Below, in pieces: positions 23,395 to 34,962 of a stretch of 36,662 nucleotides of DNA (position 1 is its first letter; every line of letters starts with the position of its first letter). The notes under the pieces are model-generated. The model was not told the origin of the DNA and did no database searches. It worked only from the letters and a program-made list of their open reading frames with translations. The translations under genes were made by a program, and so were the position numbers. Location: contig JAIFMF010000162.1 in the NCBI GenBank assembly GCA_020048635.1, positions 1 through 36,662 on the forward strand. Reading direction: 5' to 3'. The stretch comes from Desulfobacula sp. (lineage in GTDB: Bacteria > Desulfobacterota > Desulfobacteria > Desulfobacterales > Desulfobacteraceae).

Positions 23395-24403
23395 AACCAT
23401 CCGCCATATTTTGATTGTAAAGCCCAGCGCTCTTGGAGATATCGTTCATTCCCTTCCGTTTCTTCATGCGTTGAAAAGAGGATTTCCCGAGGCCAAAATT
23501 GACTGGGTGGTAGCCCATGGTCTTCATCCTTTTCTGGAAGGTCACCCCCTGATCAACAAACTCTGGGTGATCAAAAAAGACCAGTGGAAAAAGATGAACC
23601 GACTTTCTCTCACCATTCAAGAAATCAGGGAGTTTAAAAAAGGACTGGGGCAGATCGGGTATGATGTGTGCATTGATCTGTCCGGACTTTTCAGGTCCGG
23701 GGTCATCACCTGGTTTTCAAAGGCTGGTGTAAAGCTCGGGTTTAAAGAATCCGACGAAGGCAGCCCGTTTTTTTATACCCACAAAATCCACGGCAGCATG
23801 GACATTCATGCCATTGACCGGTACCTGAAAATCGCAGAATTCATGGGATGTCCCGTGGATGAAATCGTTTATCCCTTTGCTCCCTATGAGCCTTCCCCTG
23901 CCATATTAAAAGACTTGCCCGAGGACTATATTGTCATGAGCCCTTCGGCCGGTAAACCCGCCAACCGGTGGCATGCTCGTAAATTCGGGGAACTCGCAGC
24001 CCGGCTACCGCTGCCATCAGTGATCATCAGTTCGGCTGCCGAGGCACCCATTGCCGATGAAGTGGTTTTACATTCCAGGGGAAAGGCCATTTCCATTGCC
24101 GGGCAAACAGGACTCAAGGACCTTCTGGGAGTCATTGGCAAGGCCGGTTTTTTTGTCTGCAACGATACCGGCCCCATGCATATGGCAGCAGCATTAAACA
24201 TTCCGGTGTTTGCCATCTTCGGTCCAGCCAATCCTATCCGGACAGGTCCCTACGGCAGCATCCATACCGTGATTCAAAAAGGCCTGCCCTGTTCTCCCTG
24301 TTATGCGCAAACCCCCTGCAAAAAATTCAAGTTCCGATGCATGGAAGATTTGTCGGTAGAGGAAGTGTATGATGCCATTGATAAAAAAATGAGGTTCTCG
24401 TGA
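23282..24403 (+). CDS. Heptosyltransferase family (GT9), WaaC-like
   Basis: A second GT9 protein with HILIVKPSALGDIVHSLPFLHAL near the start, SPSAGKPANRWHARKF, and CNDTGPMHMAAALNIPVFAIFGPANP, matching heptosyltransferase I more closely than II. It also ends in a Cys-rich segment (CSPCYAQTPC, RCM). The true start is not resolved: TTG 23282 and GTG 23309 lie inside waaF, family sequence begins only at about 23405, and the stretch just before it (GGAGAA at 23373, then CTG 23387) might serve as an unusual start. Its stop overlaps the next gene by four bases. Confidence 0.85.
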   Translation: MTTSAWILSVLTGFFKSARVFWIRTHQPFLPEKKILFETIRHILIVKPSALGDIVHSLPFLHALKRGFPEAKIDWVVAHGLHPFLEGHPLINKLWVIKKDQWKKMNRLSLTIQEIREFKKGLGQIGYDVCIDLSGLFRSGVITWFSKAGVKLGFKESDEGSPFFYTHKIHGSMDIHAIDRYLKIAEFMGCPVDEIVYPFAPYEPSPAILKDLPEDYIVMSPSAGKPANRWHARKFGELAARLPLPSVIISSAAEAPIADEVVLHSRGKAISIAGQTGLKDLLGVIGKAGFFVCNDTGPMHMAAALNIPVFAIFGPANPIRTGPYGSIHTVIQKGLPCSPCYAQTPCKKFKFRCMEDLSVEEVYDAIDKKMRFS

Positions 24404-25191
24404 AGGTTTCCATTATTGTCACTACCTATAACCGGCCTGATGCATTGAGAAAAGTCATCATCGCACTCTACCATCAGACCCGGCTGCCGGATGAGATCCT
24501 GGTGGCGGATGACGGGTCAGGACCTGAAACCCGTGAGGTCATCTCGGAATTTCAGCACCATCAGGCACCGGCCCTTTACCACGTCCGGCAGGAGGACCAG
24601 GGGTTCAGGCTTTCCATGATTCGGAACAAAGCGGTTCTAAAAGCAAAGGGGGAATATCTGATTCTCCTGGACGGAGACTGCATCCCGACCCGGTTTTTCG
24701 TGGCCGATCACCTGGACCTGGCCGAAAAGGGATATTTTTTTCAGGGCAAACGGGCCCTGGTCACCCAAAAACTCGCAGACAAATTTGATTTTGAAGATAC
24801 CACATCCTTTGCCCGGCTACTCTGCCAGGTCCTGTCGGGCAGGATTTCCAATGCCCATCATATTATCCGAATTCCTTTTTTCCCTTGTTCCAGGAATAAA
24901 AAAATGTCCGGGACACGAGGCTGCAATATGGGATTTTTCAAACAGGATGTGGAAGCCGTCAATGGCTTCAATCATGAATTTTCAAGTTGGGGAAGGGAAG
25001 ATTCAGAATTTGTGGCCCGCCTTTTCAAATACGGACTCAGAAGAAAAGAGCATCCTTTCCGGGCCATCTGCTATCATTTATGGCACAGGGAAAACAAAGG
25101 CACCTGCCTGAAAAAAAATGAAGACCTGCTGAAACAGGCACTTGCCTCTGATACCTGGTCCTGCACCAAAGGACTCAATGACTTAAAATAA
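24400..25191 (+). CDS. Family 2 glycosyltransferase, probable LPS core enzyme
   Basis: 263 residues with a GT-A fold: SIIVTTYNRPDALRKVI at the N-terminus, nucleotide-binding VADDGSG, the metal-binding LLDGDC, and a catalytic-region SWGREDSEF preceded by GCNMGFFK. The sugar transferred cannot be told. The GTG start at 24400 overlaps the heptosyltransferase stop. It closes the operon begun by lptF and its stop (25191) lies one base from the predicted ancestral stop of the convergent family 4 glycosyltransferase. Confidence 0.88.
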   Translation: MKVSIIVTTYNRPDALRKVIIALYHQTRLPDEILVADDGSGPETREVISEFQHHQAPALYHVRQEDQGFRLSMIRNKAVLKAKGEYLILLDGDCIPTRFFVADHLDLAEKGYFFQGKRALVTQKLADKFDFEDTTSFARLLCQVLSGRISNAHHIIRIPFFPCSRNKKMSGTRGCNMGFFKQDVEAVNGFNHEFSSWGREDSEFVARLFKYGLRRKEHPFRAICYHLWHRENKGTCLKKNEDLLKQALASDTWSCTKGLNDLK

Positions 25192-25192
25192 C

Positions 25193-26306
25193 TCAGTCCA
25201 GATATGAGTGGCGGCCCCGCCGGATCTGGTGAAGACTGTAAATCCGGATGATATCCCTGCCCAAGGTGTCCATGATGTGATGTTTCATCTTGAAGTGTCT
25301 GGAAAATTTTATCTGCAAGATCCGAAAGATTGAACTCACTATAGACCAGCCCGATTTTTTCATGAATCAGGATATCGGAAACGAGTTCTGTGCCAGGGCC
25401 GACGACCGGTGTTTTACACAGCATAGCAGAAAGCAGCGATTGTCTTTTTTGCGTGAGATCCACATCCTTTATATGAAGGCTTGGCAGGACATGGCAGTCT
25501 ATTGCCCTCAGGAATGGCCAGGGGTCTTCTTTCTCACTGGTGAAATGGATGGACTCCTCAATTTTCAACTCCATGGCCAGAGCTTTTACCCAGTTGACGG
25601 CCTCGTTTGTTCCTTCTCCTGAAATAACCAGATGAAAACCGGGAAGTCTTGCCTTTACATTTTGAAAAGCTCCCAAAAGGGTTGATATGCCTTTACCTTT
25701 TACGGGATTACCTGAAAACCCGATAAATTTTGTTTCAGGATCAAGGCCAAGTTCCAGGGCCAGCATCTTTCTGGCTTCTGTTTTTTCAGGAAGGGTCTCA
25801 GGGTCAATGATACCGGCCGGCATGGTAAAGGCCCGCATGTCTTTGAGTTTGAAAAGCTTTTGCAAATATGTCGTGGTATGCCGGGAACCGGTAAAAATAT
25901 AATGGCAGAATCTGTTATAAGCCATTCGATTCCAGGGGGTTTTTCTGATCCGGTAATCATTATGAAATGAAAGAATCCGTAAAGGTACTTTCAGTTTCCG
26001 GGCAGCATAAAGTGCCATCCTTGAATCCTGTTTTCCATGAGTATGAATGATGTCCGGTTTTTCATTGTATAAGAAATTTTTCAGAAAGTTATAATTTTTA
26101 ATGATTGACAACGGCTTAAAATCAATCCCATACACTTTGATCCCGTATTCCTTTGCCTTTATAAAAAGAGGGGTGTCCTTTGGGCAGACAAGGATGAGAT
26201 TATGTCCTTGTTCCTTCATCCAGACCAGTTCATTGTAAATTCTTTTTTCAATGGCGCCCCAGCGGGTTTCATATGTCGTATGCAGTATTTTATAAAAGGT
26301 TCTCAT
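25193..26306 (-). CDS. Family 4 glycosyltransferase with apparent frameshift near its 3' end
   Basis: A GT-B enzyme: N-terminal KILHTTYETRWGAIEKR and IIHTHGKQDSRMAL, then donor-site motifs GFSGNPVKGKGIST and the VLPSLHIKDVDLTQ / AMLCKTPVVGPG region. As sequenced, the frame runs on to 25074, antisense over the end of the neighbouring gene, with a Ser/Pro/Phe-rich tail unlike a glycosyltransferase. Skipping one base near the AAAATTTT run at 25303-25310 gives instead a charged helical end (HIMDTLGRDIIRIYS, RRGRHSYLD) and a stop at 25193-25195, one base from the convergent gene. I take that as the ancestral end. It is fourth in kdnA-kdnB-kdsB-GT and probably decorates the Kdo8N or inner-core region. 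Confidence 0.8.
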
Positions 26307-26313
26307 AATGATA

Positions 26314-27048
26314 TCAACTTTTTAGAAGTCTGGTTTCAATCCGTTTTAGATCTGCGGGAAGATCAATTTCAGGAGAATCATAGGGGGTGATCACCACCTT
26401 GATCCTGTAGCCATATTCAAGTACTCTTAACTGTTCAAGTTTTTCAATGTTTTCGCAAGTACCAGTGGGAAGCGTGATAAGGGTATCCAAAAAAAATTTT
26501 TTATAGGCATAAAAGCCAAGGTGCTTATAAAAATCCGCCTTTGTTCCCGGATCTCGTGGGAAGGGGATCTGTGCCCGCGAAAAATAAAGGGCAAACCCCT
26601 TGTTGTCAAAGGTGACTTTGACATCCTTGGGGTCAGTAATCTCCCTTTGATCCACAATTTTAAAAGCAAGGGTGGACATGAGAAGATCAGGGTCAGCAAC
26701 AAAAGGGGAGATCAGTTCGTCAATGGTCAAAGGGTTGAACACAGGCTGGTCTCCCTGGATATTGACAACAATATCATCGGGCAGAAGTCCGAGTATCCCG
26801 GCGGCTTCCGCGACCCTGTCAGTTCCGGACCGGCAGGTTTCAGACGTCATCACGGCATGACCGCCAAAGTCTGTAACGGCTTTGAATATTCTTTCATCAT
26901 CCGTTGCAACCACCACTTTTGTGACGGCTGAAGATTTTTTGGCCTGTTCATACACCCGCTGTATCATTGGCTTTCCAGCAATAAGGGCCAGGGGTTTACC
27001 TTCAAACCGGCTGGATCCATACCGGGAGGGGATGACTGCAAGGGTCAT
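26314..27048 (-). CDS. kdsB: CMP-Kdo synthetase family (probably CMP-Kdo8N synthetase)
   Basis: 244 residues, normal for KdsB, which activates Kdo with CTP. Motifs: VIPSRYGSSRFEGKPL (nucleotide loop), VVVATDDERI, SGTDRVAEA, VNIQGDQPV with metal-binding Asp, and the C-terminal ENIEKLEQLRVLEYG with PEIDLPADL. In Shewanella the KdsB encoded with KdnA/KdnB prefers the 8-amino sugar; the same preference is inferred here because the gene lies 11 bases after kdnB in the same operon. Confidence 0.93.
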   Translation of the reverse strand: MTLAVIPSRYGSSRFEGKPLALIAGKPMIQRVYEQAKKSSAVTKVVVATDDERIFKAVTDFGGHAVMTSETCRSGTDRVAEAAGILGLLPDDIVVNIQGDQPVFNPLTIDELISPFVADPDLLMSTLAFKIVDQREITDPKDVKVTFDNKGFALYFSRAQIPFPRDPGTKADFYKHLGFYAYKKFFLDTLITLPTGTCENIEKLEQLRVLEYGYRIKVVITPYDSPEIDLPADLKRIETRLLKS

Positions 27049-27059
27049 GGGAATCTCTT

Positions 27060-28130
<1,071 letters not shown>

Positions 28131-28142
28131 TTATCCTTTTTC

Positions 28143-29384
<1,242 letters not shown>

Positions 29385-29471
29385 TCATGGATAAGTACCA
29401 CAATAAACCATAAGGTTTCAAGGGCTCAAAAGAAGAAATTCAAGGGTAGAAATTCCTGACTTCCAAATCAA

Positions 29472-29500
29472 TTGACTTTAAACCGGTCAGCGGTTATATT
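29472..29500 (+). promoter_or_regulatory. Sigma70-type promoter of the radical SAM/hemW operon
   Basis: TTGACT (29472-29477), a 17-base spacer and TATATT (29495-29500) give five of six matches in each box. The predicted start is near 29507, with a leader of about 70 bases that contains a small dyad, GGGTT (29517-29521) and AACCC (29527-29531). No convincing minus-strand promoter for kdnA was found in the same gap. Confidence 0.75.
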
Positions 29501-29577
29501 TTTTTAGAAAAATGTGGGTTCCGGTAACCCCAACCATTATATATGCACGATGTTAGATAAAGGATCAGGAAGGGTTC

Positions 29578-30744
29578 ATGGAAGAAAAACAAAAGAGAAC
29601 AGACCTATATGAAGGATTTGAGCAGGGCCCCATCCGTCCGCCCAGCGAGGCATACAGCCTTTTAATCCGGCTGACGCGCAACTGCCCCTGGAATCACTGC
29701 ACCTTTTGCCGGGTATACAAGAAAAGAACATTCTCGCTCAGATCTGTTGAAAATATCATCAAAGATATTGATTTCATTCATGGTTATATAGAAAGAATCA
29801 AGCAGATCATCAAACCAGGCGGTGACATGGACAATGAAGTCATCAATACCCTTTATAACAGTTTCGGGGAAAAAGACAGGATCGCCTTTAATGCTGCCAT
29901 GAGCTGGTATGCGTCGGGAATGAAATCAGTTTTTCTTCAGGATGCAAATTCCCTGATAATGAAGCCGGATGATCTTGTGACGGTCCTTTCACATCTAAAA
30001 AAATGTTTTCCAAAAGTGGAACGGATCACCTCCTATGCCAGGAGCCACACCATCGCCCGCATCCGGCCGGAGGACCTGAAAAGAATCGCCTATGCCGGAT
30101 TGAACCGGGTTCATATCGGCATGGAATCAGGTTCCGACAAGGTGCTGGAAAAAATCAGAAAAGGTGCGACCAAAGCCATCCATATCAAGGCAGGGCTCAA
30201 CGTCAAAGAGGCTGGGATGGAACTATCGGAATATGTCATGCCCGGACTTGGTGGCATTGAATATTCAATTGAGCATGCCATGGAAACTGCATCGGCCTTG
30301 AACACTATCAATCCTGATTTTATCCGGCTCAGAACCCTTGCCGTGACGGATGGAACCGATTTATCCGCTCAGGTTGCCAGGGGAGAGTTTGAAAAACCCA
30401 CCGATGTCATGATGGCCAAAGAAATCCGGTTGTTTCTGGAAAGCCTCGACGGGATTACCTCATATATTAAAAGCGATCACATCCTGAACCTGTTTGAAAC
30501 CATTAACGGCAAGCTGCCGCAAGATAAAAAAAAAATGATCGGCATTATCGACCGATTTTTTGAGCTGACGCCGGAAGACCGGATTCTTTACCAGATTGGC
30601 CGGCGAATGGGATTTTTCAGAGGGCCGGAAGATATGGATCAAAGCCCGCATCTTGAACGGGTAAAACAGGCGTGCCGCTATTACGGAGTCACTCCAGCCA
30701 ATATCGATTCTGTTATTGATGAGCTCATGAAACGATTTGTCTGA
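29578..30744 (+). CDS. Radical SAM protein with CX4CX2C cluster motif
   Basis: 388 residues. The 4Fe-4S motif is Cys36-x4-Cys41-x2-Cys44 (NCPWNHCTFCRVY), one residue longer in the first gap than the usual CX3CX2C. Downstream are typical radical SAM barrel strands, including IGMESGSDKVLEKIRKG (SAM contact) and ELSEYVMPGLGG. The C-terminal part is helical. Family members of this kind are usually annotated only as radical SAM, and the substrate is unknown. A GGAAGG precedes the ATG by about seven bases. The stop overlaps hemW by eight bases, so the pair is co-translated. Confidence 0.8.
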   Translation: MEEKQKRTDLYEGFEQGPIRPPSEAYSLLIRLTRNCPWNHCTFCRVYKKRTFSLRSVENIIKDIDFIHGYIERIKQIIKPGGDMDNEVINTLYNSFGEKDRIAFNAAMSWYASGMKSVFLQDANSLIMKPDDLVTVLSHLKKCFPKVERITSYARSHTIARIRPEDLKRIAYAGLNRVHIGMESGSDKVLEKIRKGATKAIHIKAGLNVKEAGMELSEYVMPGLGGIEYSIEHAMETASALNTINPDFIRLRTLAVTDGTDLSAQVARGEFEKPTDVMMAKEIRLFLESLDGITSYIKSDHILNLFETINGKLPQDKKKMIGIIDRFFELTPEDRILYQIGRRMGFFRGPEDMDQSPHLERVKQACRYYGVTPANIDSVIDELMKRFV

Positions 30745-31879
30745 TCATTGCTCTATATATAGCCACATCCCTTTTTGCATCAGAAAATGTAATTATTGTG
30801 ATTTTTATTCCGAGACCGATCTTTCTCAGATTCCTGATTATCTAAAAGCCCTTGAAACGGAGATCGCCCTAAGAGCTGCATCTGATATCATCATTGATAC
30901 GGTCTATTTGGGCGGCGGAACGCCCTCTCTTCTGGATGTAAAACAGATCGAAGATATCCTTCAAACCGCCCGGGGCCGGTTCCAGTTTTCCCCGGATGCT
31001 GAAATTACTGTAGAGATCAATCCAGGCAGTGTGGATGCCGACTATTTTGCCAGATTGAAGAAGACGGGAGTCAACCGGATCAGCATTGGCGTTCAGTCCT
31101 TTAATGATGACAAACTTAAATTTCTTCATCGCATCCACACTGCGGATGAGGCATGCCGGGCCATTGAGCATGCAGGAACCGCAGGATTTGAAAATATCAG
31201 CCTTGATCTTATCTATGGCGTCCCTGGAGAAACCCAGTCATCCTGGATAAAGGATCTGAAAAAAGCGATAGAAAGAAAACCTTCTCATATTTCTGCCTAT
31301 ATGCTCACCCTCGAACCGGGAACGCCTCTTGCCCGGCAAATGAAACAAGGCGCTTTTGTTCCTTCCGGCAGTGAGATGATGTCTCTCTTGTTCAAAAGGA
31401 CATCTCAGTATTTAAACCAGGCCGGGTTTGAGCATTATGAAATTTCGAGTTTCTCCAAAGGAGGGTCAAACCGGTCAAGACACAATTCAAAATATTGGGA
31501 TCTGCTGCCCTATATGGGTTTCGGGGCAGCCGCCCATTCCTATGACGGAAGCATCAGATCATGGAATCACCGGAGTATTGAAAGATATATCACTGATCTT
31601 ACTTCAGGCCTATTGCCCGTCGAAGACCAGGAGACACTGACCCTGGAGCAGAAAATCACGGAGTATATCATGTTACGGCTTCGTACCCTTGAAGGCCTTG
31701 ATCTGGAGGATTTTCAGGAACGGTTTCAATTGTCTTTTCAGACCAAGTTTAAAAAAATCCTTGGCCGGATTCTCGACGAAGGGCTGGGAATGATTGAAAA
31801 CAACCGGTTTGTCCTTAATCTGGAAGGCAGAATTTATCTGAACAGCATTGTGGAAACCTTTGCCGCGGCAGTGCTTTAG
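30737..31879 (+). CDS. hemW: HemW-like radical SAM protein (coproporphyrinogen oxidase family)
   Basis: 380 residues. The motif Cys14-x3-Cys18-x2-Cys21 (IPFCIRKCNYCDFYS) and VYLGGGTPSLL, EINPGSV, ISIGVQSF and SLDLIYGVPGET follow the HemW pattern, with the C-terminal HemW winged domain (LGLRT-like MLRLRTLEGLDLEDF). The CNYCDF form lacks the extra Cys of true HemN (oxygen-independent coproporphyrinogen oxidase), so it is more likely the heme chaperone HemW. The TTG start at 30737 overlaps the upstream gene. The stop overlaps the selB stop by four bases on the opposite strand. Confidence 0.88.
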   Translation: MSDHCSIYSHIPFCIRKCNYCDFYSETDLSQIPDYLKALETEIALRAASDIIIDTVYLGGGTPSLLDVKQIEDILQTARGRFQFSPDAEITVEINPGSVDADYFARLKKTGVNRISIGVQSFNDDKLKFLHRIHTADEACRAIEHAGTAGFENISLDLIYGVPGETQSSWIKDLKKAIERKPSHISAYMLTLEPGTPLARQMKQGAFVPSGSEMMSLLFKRTSQYLNQAGFEHYEISSFSKGGSNRSRHNSKYWDLLPYMGFGAAAHSYDGSIRSWNHRSIERYITDLTSGLLPVEDQETLTLEQKITEYIMLRLRTLEGLDLEDFQERFQLSFQTKFKKILGRILDEGLGMIENNRFVLNLEGRIYLNSIVETFAAAVL

Positions 31880-33792
31880 GTTTTGCGCCGCAACTGCCTT
31901 GTATCCCCGACCCGGATGGTCAGATTGGTGGAGTCAAAATATTCAATCAGGGGAATGATAAATTTTCTCGATACCCCGATCATATCTTTGAAATCCGGGG
32001 TGGAGATAGATTCTTTGTCCTTTAAAAATGAAATCAGTTTTTGTTCCAGTTTTCCTATTTCCCCGGCATCAAAATAAAGATCATCCTTTGTCTTAATAAT
32101 GGATTTTTCATCCATGAGCATATGGAGAACATCATTGGCTGTTTTCTTATCCAGATTCAGATCCTCACACACAGTTCTAAAAAAGGGCGGGGTCAGGCCC
32201 GAGGTCTGGTAGATTTTTCTGATTTTTTCTTTGACCGCATGCTGATCCACTTTAAGCTCCACCTCATGACCCGAAAGCTTGATGATGTTTTTATCGATGA
32301 CAATAAGGTTTTCCTTGGTGAGCTTGGCAAAAAGAAGATTAAAAAACTTCGCATCATCAATAAACTGGAATTTAGATTTCAGTTCCTGAGTGGGCATGCC
32401 TTCTTTGAGTGGATTTTCAGCATGATAAGCTTCCAGTTTTTTGAGCAGTTTCTCTTTAAAGGCATCAAAAAATTCACCGCTGATATAGATCTGTTTTTCT
32501 TTATCCGTAAGAATGACCTGTTGTTTGGCCAACATTTTCTGCAGGCTTGCCAGAAGTTTTTTATCCGGGATATTGGTCATGACCCTGAGTTCTGAAAAAG
32601 ACAGGCCCTGATGTTCTTTCAAAGACAGGAAATAGGCGATGGTGTGTTCATAATCATCCAGAAGCAGGGAGTCGAGACCCTGAATGACGACTTTGTCAAG
32701 CAGCTTGTGTTTCTGGGAAGCCGGGTTCAGTATGGCGCCGCCACCAATGGTCTTTACAGGGGAATAACTCCGAATGACATAGCGGTCATCCTTGATGCAG
32801 CAGACCGGGGATTCAAGGCGGAACTGGACACAGGCGTCTTCTCCGGGGAGGAGTTCTTCCCGGTCGAGAAGGATCAGATACCCCAGGATTTCACTGGTGC
32901 CGTAGTGAAATCTCACCCTCGTTCTGTTTTTGGCAGATTTCCCATTGCTTTTCAGATAATGAAAATGGGCATCCACCATATAGCTTTCCATGAGGGTATC
33001 CGGTGTGGAAAGGATATCACCCCGGTTGACGGAGTCCTTGTCCAGGCCCTGGAAATTGATGGCGGTCCGGGTGCCGGGACCTGCGGTTTCAACGCCTGAA
33101 CTGTGAACCTGGATGCCGCGCACCTTTGAAATAATGCGCCGGGGATAGACCATGATATCATCCCCGACATGGATACTGCCCGATGCCAGGGTACCGGTAA
33201 TCACGGTACCAAAGCCCTTCATTGAAAAGACACGGTCCACCGGAAGCCTGAAAATAGAGGAAAATTTGCGTTCAGGCAAGTTGATGCAAATGGTTTCAAG
33301 GGTTTTTACAAAATTATCAAGGCCTTCGTTGGTGACCGAAGAGACCGGAACAATGGGTTTTCCCTCAAGAAAAGTGCCTTTTACAAATTCCTGAATATCA
33401 TCAAGAGCAAGTTCCAGGAGATCTTCATCCACCATGTCGATTTTGGTCAAAGCAATCATGCCGTCACGGATTCCCATGAGGTTGCAGATTTCCATATGCT
33501 CCCGGGTCTGGGGCATGACCCCTTCGTCGGCTGCAATGACCATGGTCACCACATCAATACCGCTGGACCCGGCCACCATGTTTTTGACGAATTTTTCATG
33601 GCCCGGCATATCCACAATGCCGACCCGCTGACCATTGGGAAGATCCAGAAAGGCAAATCCAAGCTCGATGGTAATCCCTCGCTCTTTTTCTTCCTTAAGC
33701 CGATCGGTTTCAATCCCTGTCAACGCCCGGACAAGACTGGTCTTGCCATGATCAATATGACCTGCGGTCCCTAAAATGATATTTTTTTCCAT
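31876..33792 (-). CDS. selB: Selenocysteine-specific elongation factor SelB
   Basis: 638 residues, full length. An EF-Tu-like GTPase comes first: [19 protein letters not shown] with P-loop, [19 protein letters not shown] switch, VDMPGHEKF and TKIDMVD. Two beta-barrel domains follow ([17 protein letters not shown]), then about 270 residues of tandem winged helices that bind the SECIS hairpin. It delivers Sec-tRNA to UGA codons. Its presence confirms that the organism decodes selenocysteine and supports the HesB-like selenoprotein in this window. selA, selD and tRNA-Sec are not here. The gene follows a tiny membrane protein by four bases. Confidence 0.96.
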   Translation of the reverse strand: MEKNIILGTAGHIDHGKTSLVRALTGIETDRLKEEKERGITIELGFAFLDLPNGQRVGIVDMPGHEKFVKNMVAGSSGIDVVTMVIAADEGVMPQTREHMEICNLMGIRDGMIALTKIDMVDEDLLELALDDIQEFVKGTFLEGKPIVPVSSVTNEGLDNFVKTLETICINLPERKFSSIFRLPVDRVFSMKGFGTVITGTLASGSIHVGDDIMVYPRRIISKVRGIQVHSSGVETAGPGTRTAINFQGLDKDSVNRGDILSTPDTLMESYMVDAHFHYLKSNGKSAKNRTRVRFHYGTSEILGYLILLDREELLPGEDACVQFRLESPVCCIKDDRYVIRSYSPVKTIGGGAILNPASQKHKLLDKVVIQGLDSLLLDDYEHTIAYFLSLKEHQGLSFSELRVMTNIPDKKLLASLQKMLAKQQVILTDKEKQIYISGEFFDAFKEKLLKKLEAYHAENPLKEGMPTQELKSKFQFIDDAKFFNLLFAKLTKENLIVIDKNIIKLSGHEVELKVDQHAVKEKIRKIYQTSGLTPPFFRTVCEDLNLDKKTANDVLHMLMDEKSIIKTKDDLYFDAGEIGKLEQKLISFLKDKESISTPDFKDMIGVSRKFIIPLIEYFDSTNLTIRVGDTRQLRRKT

Positions 33793-33796
33793 CGTC

Positions 33797-33964
33797 TTAT
33801 TTCTTCTTTCTCAAAAACACCATGCCGTAAGATAGAGCCAGGAGAATAAACCCTGCGCCCACACCATGAAAAATTTCCCATTCCGGCCGGAAAACCCGTA
33901 TCAGGACAATACCGAATACAAGACTCAGGATAAGCCTGACAACAAATATTAAAAGAGCGTTCAT
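33797..33964 (-). CDS. Small membrane protein upstream of selB
   Basis: 55 residues from ATG 33964, which has AGGGAAAG upstream. It contains two hydrophobic segments (residues about 3-24 and 32-51) separated by RPEWEIFHG, with a Lys-rich end, so it is probably a two-helix membrane hairpin. The frame is open to 34144, but that longer version would run antisense through the tRNA-His gene and is rejected. The stop lies four bases before selB, so the two are likely co-transcribed. I do not recognise the family. Confidence 0.65.
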   Translation of the reverse strand: MNALLIFVVRLILSLVFGIVLIRVFRPEWEIFHGVGAGFILLALSYGMVFLRKKK

Positions 33965-34071
33965 GTATCTTTCCCTTGTAAAGATATTGTTATTGCCAAG
34001 GATAATAGTCAAACAACCCCTTAAGGTCAATGCAAAACTGAATAGCCTGAGACCCATGGAAATAAAAACTA

Positions 34072-34098
34072 TTGAAAAAAAACCCTGGTTCTGATAAT
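34072..34098 (+). promoter_or_regulatory. Candidate promoter of tRNA-His
   Basis: TTGAAA (34072-34077) and GATAAT (34093-34098) lie 15 bases apart, a short spacer, with the tRNA starting 19 bases after the -10. Confidence 0.4.
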
Positions 34099-34116
34099 TA
34101 AGAAAAGCTTTTTTAT

Positions 34117-34193
34117 GGTGGGCGTAGCTCAGTTGGTAGAGCACCAGGTTGTGGCCCTGGTGGCCGAGGGTTCAAGCCCCTTCGCTCACCCCA
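34117..34193 (+). tRNA. tRNA-His (GUG)
   Basis: A 77-nt cloverleaf with the extra 5' G (G-1) of tRNA-His opposite C73. The acceptor GTGGGCG pairs with CGCTCAC; the D arm is AGCTCAGTTGGTAGAGC; the anticodon stem-loop CCAGG-TTGTGGC-CCTGG gives anticodon GTG; the T arm holds GGTTCAAGCC. CCA is encoded. A terminator follows 13 bases later. Confidence 0.97.
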
Positions 34194-34205
34194 TTTTAAA
34201 GCAGG

Positions 34206-34244
34206 AAACCCGGCACTCAAATCCGTTGAGCATCGGGTTTTTTG
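34206..34244 (+). terminator. Terminator after tRNA-His
   Basis: AAACCCG (34206-34212) pairs with CGGGTTT (34234-34240), with an inner CTCAA/TTGAG stem (34216-34220, 34226-34230), followed by further Ts. It looks like a standard rho-independent terminator. Confidence 0.88.
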
Positions 34245-34290
34245 ATTTCAGACAAAAGACCGACAATCACTAAGCAAGGGGAGGTTCAAA

Positions 34291-34923
34291 ATGTTCAAGA
34301 ATGGAAGAATGTTTATCTTGTTTACCATTATCTCAATTTTATCAATATCTGCTCCTGCCTTTTCAAAGGACCTTAAAGACGGGCTCTATGCCAAAATCAG
34401 CACCACCAAAGGGGAAATTCTGGCGATTCTTTATTATCAGCAGGCTCCCCTTACCGTTATCAATTTTGCCGGTCTTACCGAGGGGAAAATTGCCGCAAAC
34501 CAGGGGCCGTTAAAAAAATTCTATGACGGCATCGTATTTCACAGGGTCATCAAGGATTTTATGATCCAGGGCGGAGACCCCACAGGAACCGGCATGGGCG
34601 GGCCTGGATACAAATTTCCAGATGAATTTGTCGCTGAATTAAAGCATGATTCAGCCGGGATTCTTTCCATGGCCAATTCAGGCCCAGGCACCAACGGCAG
34701 CCAGTTTTTCATCACCCATAAGGCAACTCCCTGGCTGGATGGAAAACACACAGTTTTCGGAAAAGTCATAGAAGGTCAGGACGTGGTCAATAAAATCGAA
34801 CAAGGGGATAAAATCAATACCATCACCATTATTCGGGTCGGAGAGGATGCAAAAAAGTTTAAAACAGATCAGGAAAGCTTTGATGCAGCTCTCAAAAAGC
34901 CGAAACAGGCCGGGAAGAATTAA
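34291..34923 (+). CDS. Exported cyclophilin-type peptidyl-prolyl isomerase
   Basis: 210 residues. A signal peptide (FILFTIISILSISAPAFS, cleavage near residue 25) is followed by a complete cyclophilin domain: FYDGIVFHRVIKDFMIQGGDP with catalytic Arg, GPGYKFPDEF, GILSMANSGPGTNGSQFFIT and LDGKHTVFGKV. It should assist protein folding in the periplasm. A strong GGGGAGG lies before the ATG. The C-terminal 30 residues are a Lys-rich extension. Single gene, converging on mtgA. Confidence 0.93.
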   Translation: MFKNGRMFILFTIISILSISAPAFSKDLKDGLYAKISTTKGEILAILYYQQAPLTVINFAGLTEGKIAANQGPLKKFYDGIVFHRVIKDFMIQGGDPTGTGMGGPGYKFPDEFVAELKHDSAGILSMANSGPGTNGSQFFITHKATPWLDGKHTVFGKVIEGQDVVNKIEQGDKINTITIIRVGEDAKKFKTDQESFDAALKKPKQAGKN

Positions 34924-34936
34924 GCCCGAAAGCAAT

Positions 34937-34954
34937 TTCCGGCTCGTCCCGGAA
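34937..34954. terminator. Short hairpin between convergent PPIase and mtgA
   Basis: TTCCGG (34937-34942) pairs with CCGGAA (34949-34954) over six bases; a run of five T begins six bases later. It may be a weak terminator for the isomerase gene. Confidence 0.4.
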
Positions 34955-34962
34955 CCGCCTTT

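Noticed and set aside
25074..25192. Natural antisense overlap of two glycosyltransferase genes
   Set aside because: The overlapping tail does not look like a glycosyltransferase and a one-base shift gives a boundary one base from the convergent stop.
32041..32595. 184-residue plus-strand ORF opposite selB
   Set aside because: Shadow of the selB winged-helix region; Phe- and Ile-rich without any recognisable domain or ribosome-binding site.
33965..34144. N-terminal extension of the small membrane protein to 115 residues
   Set aside because: It would run antisense through the tRNA-His gene and its promoter; an internal ATG with a ribosome-binding site explains the gene better.
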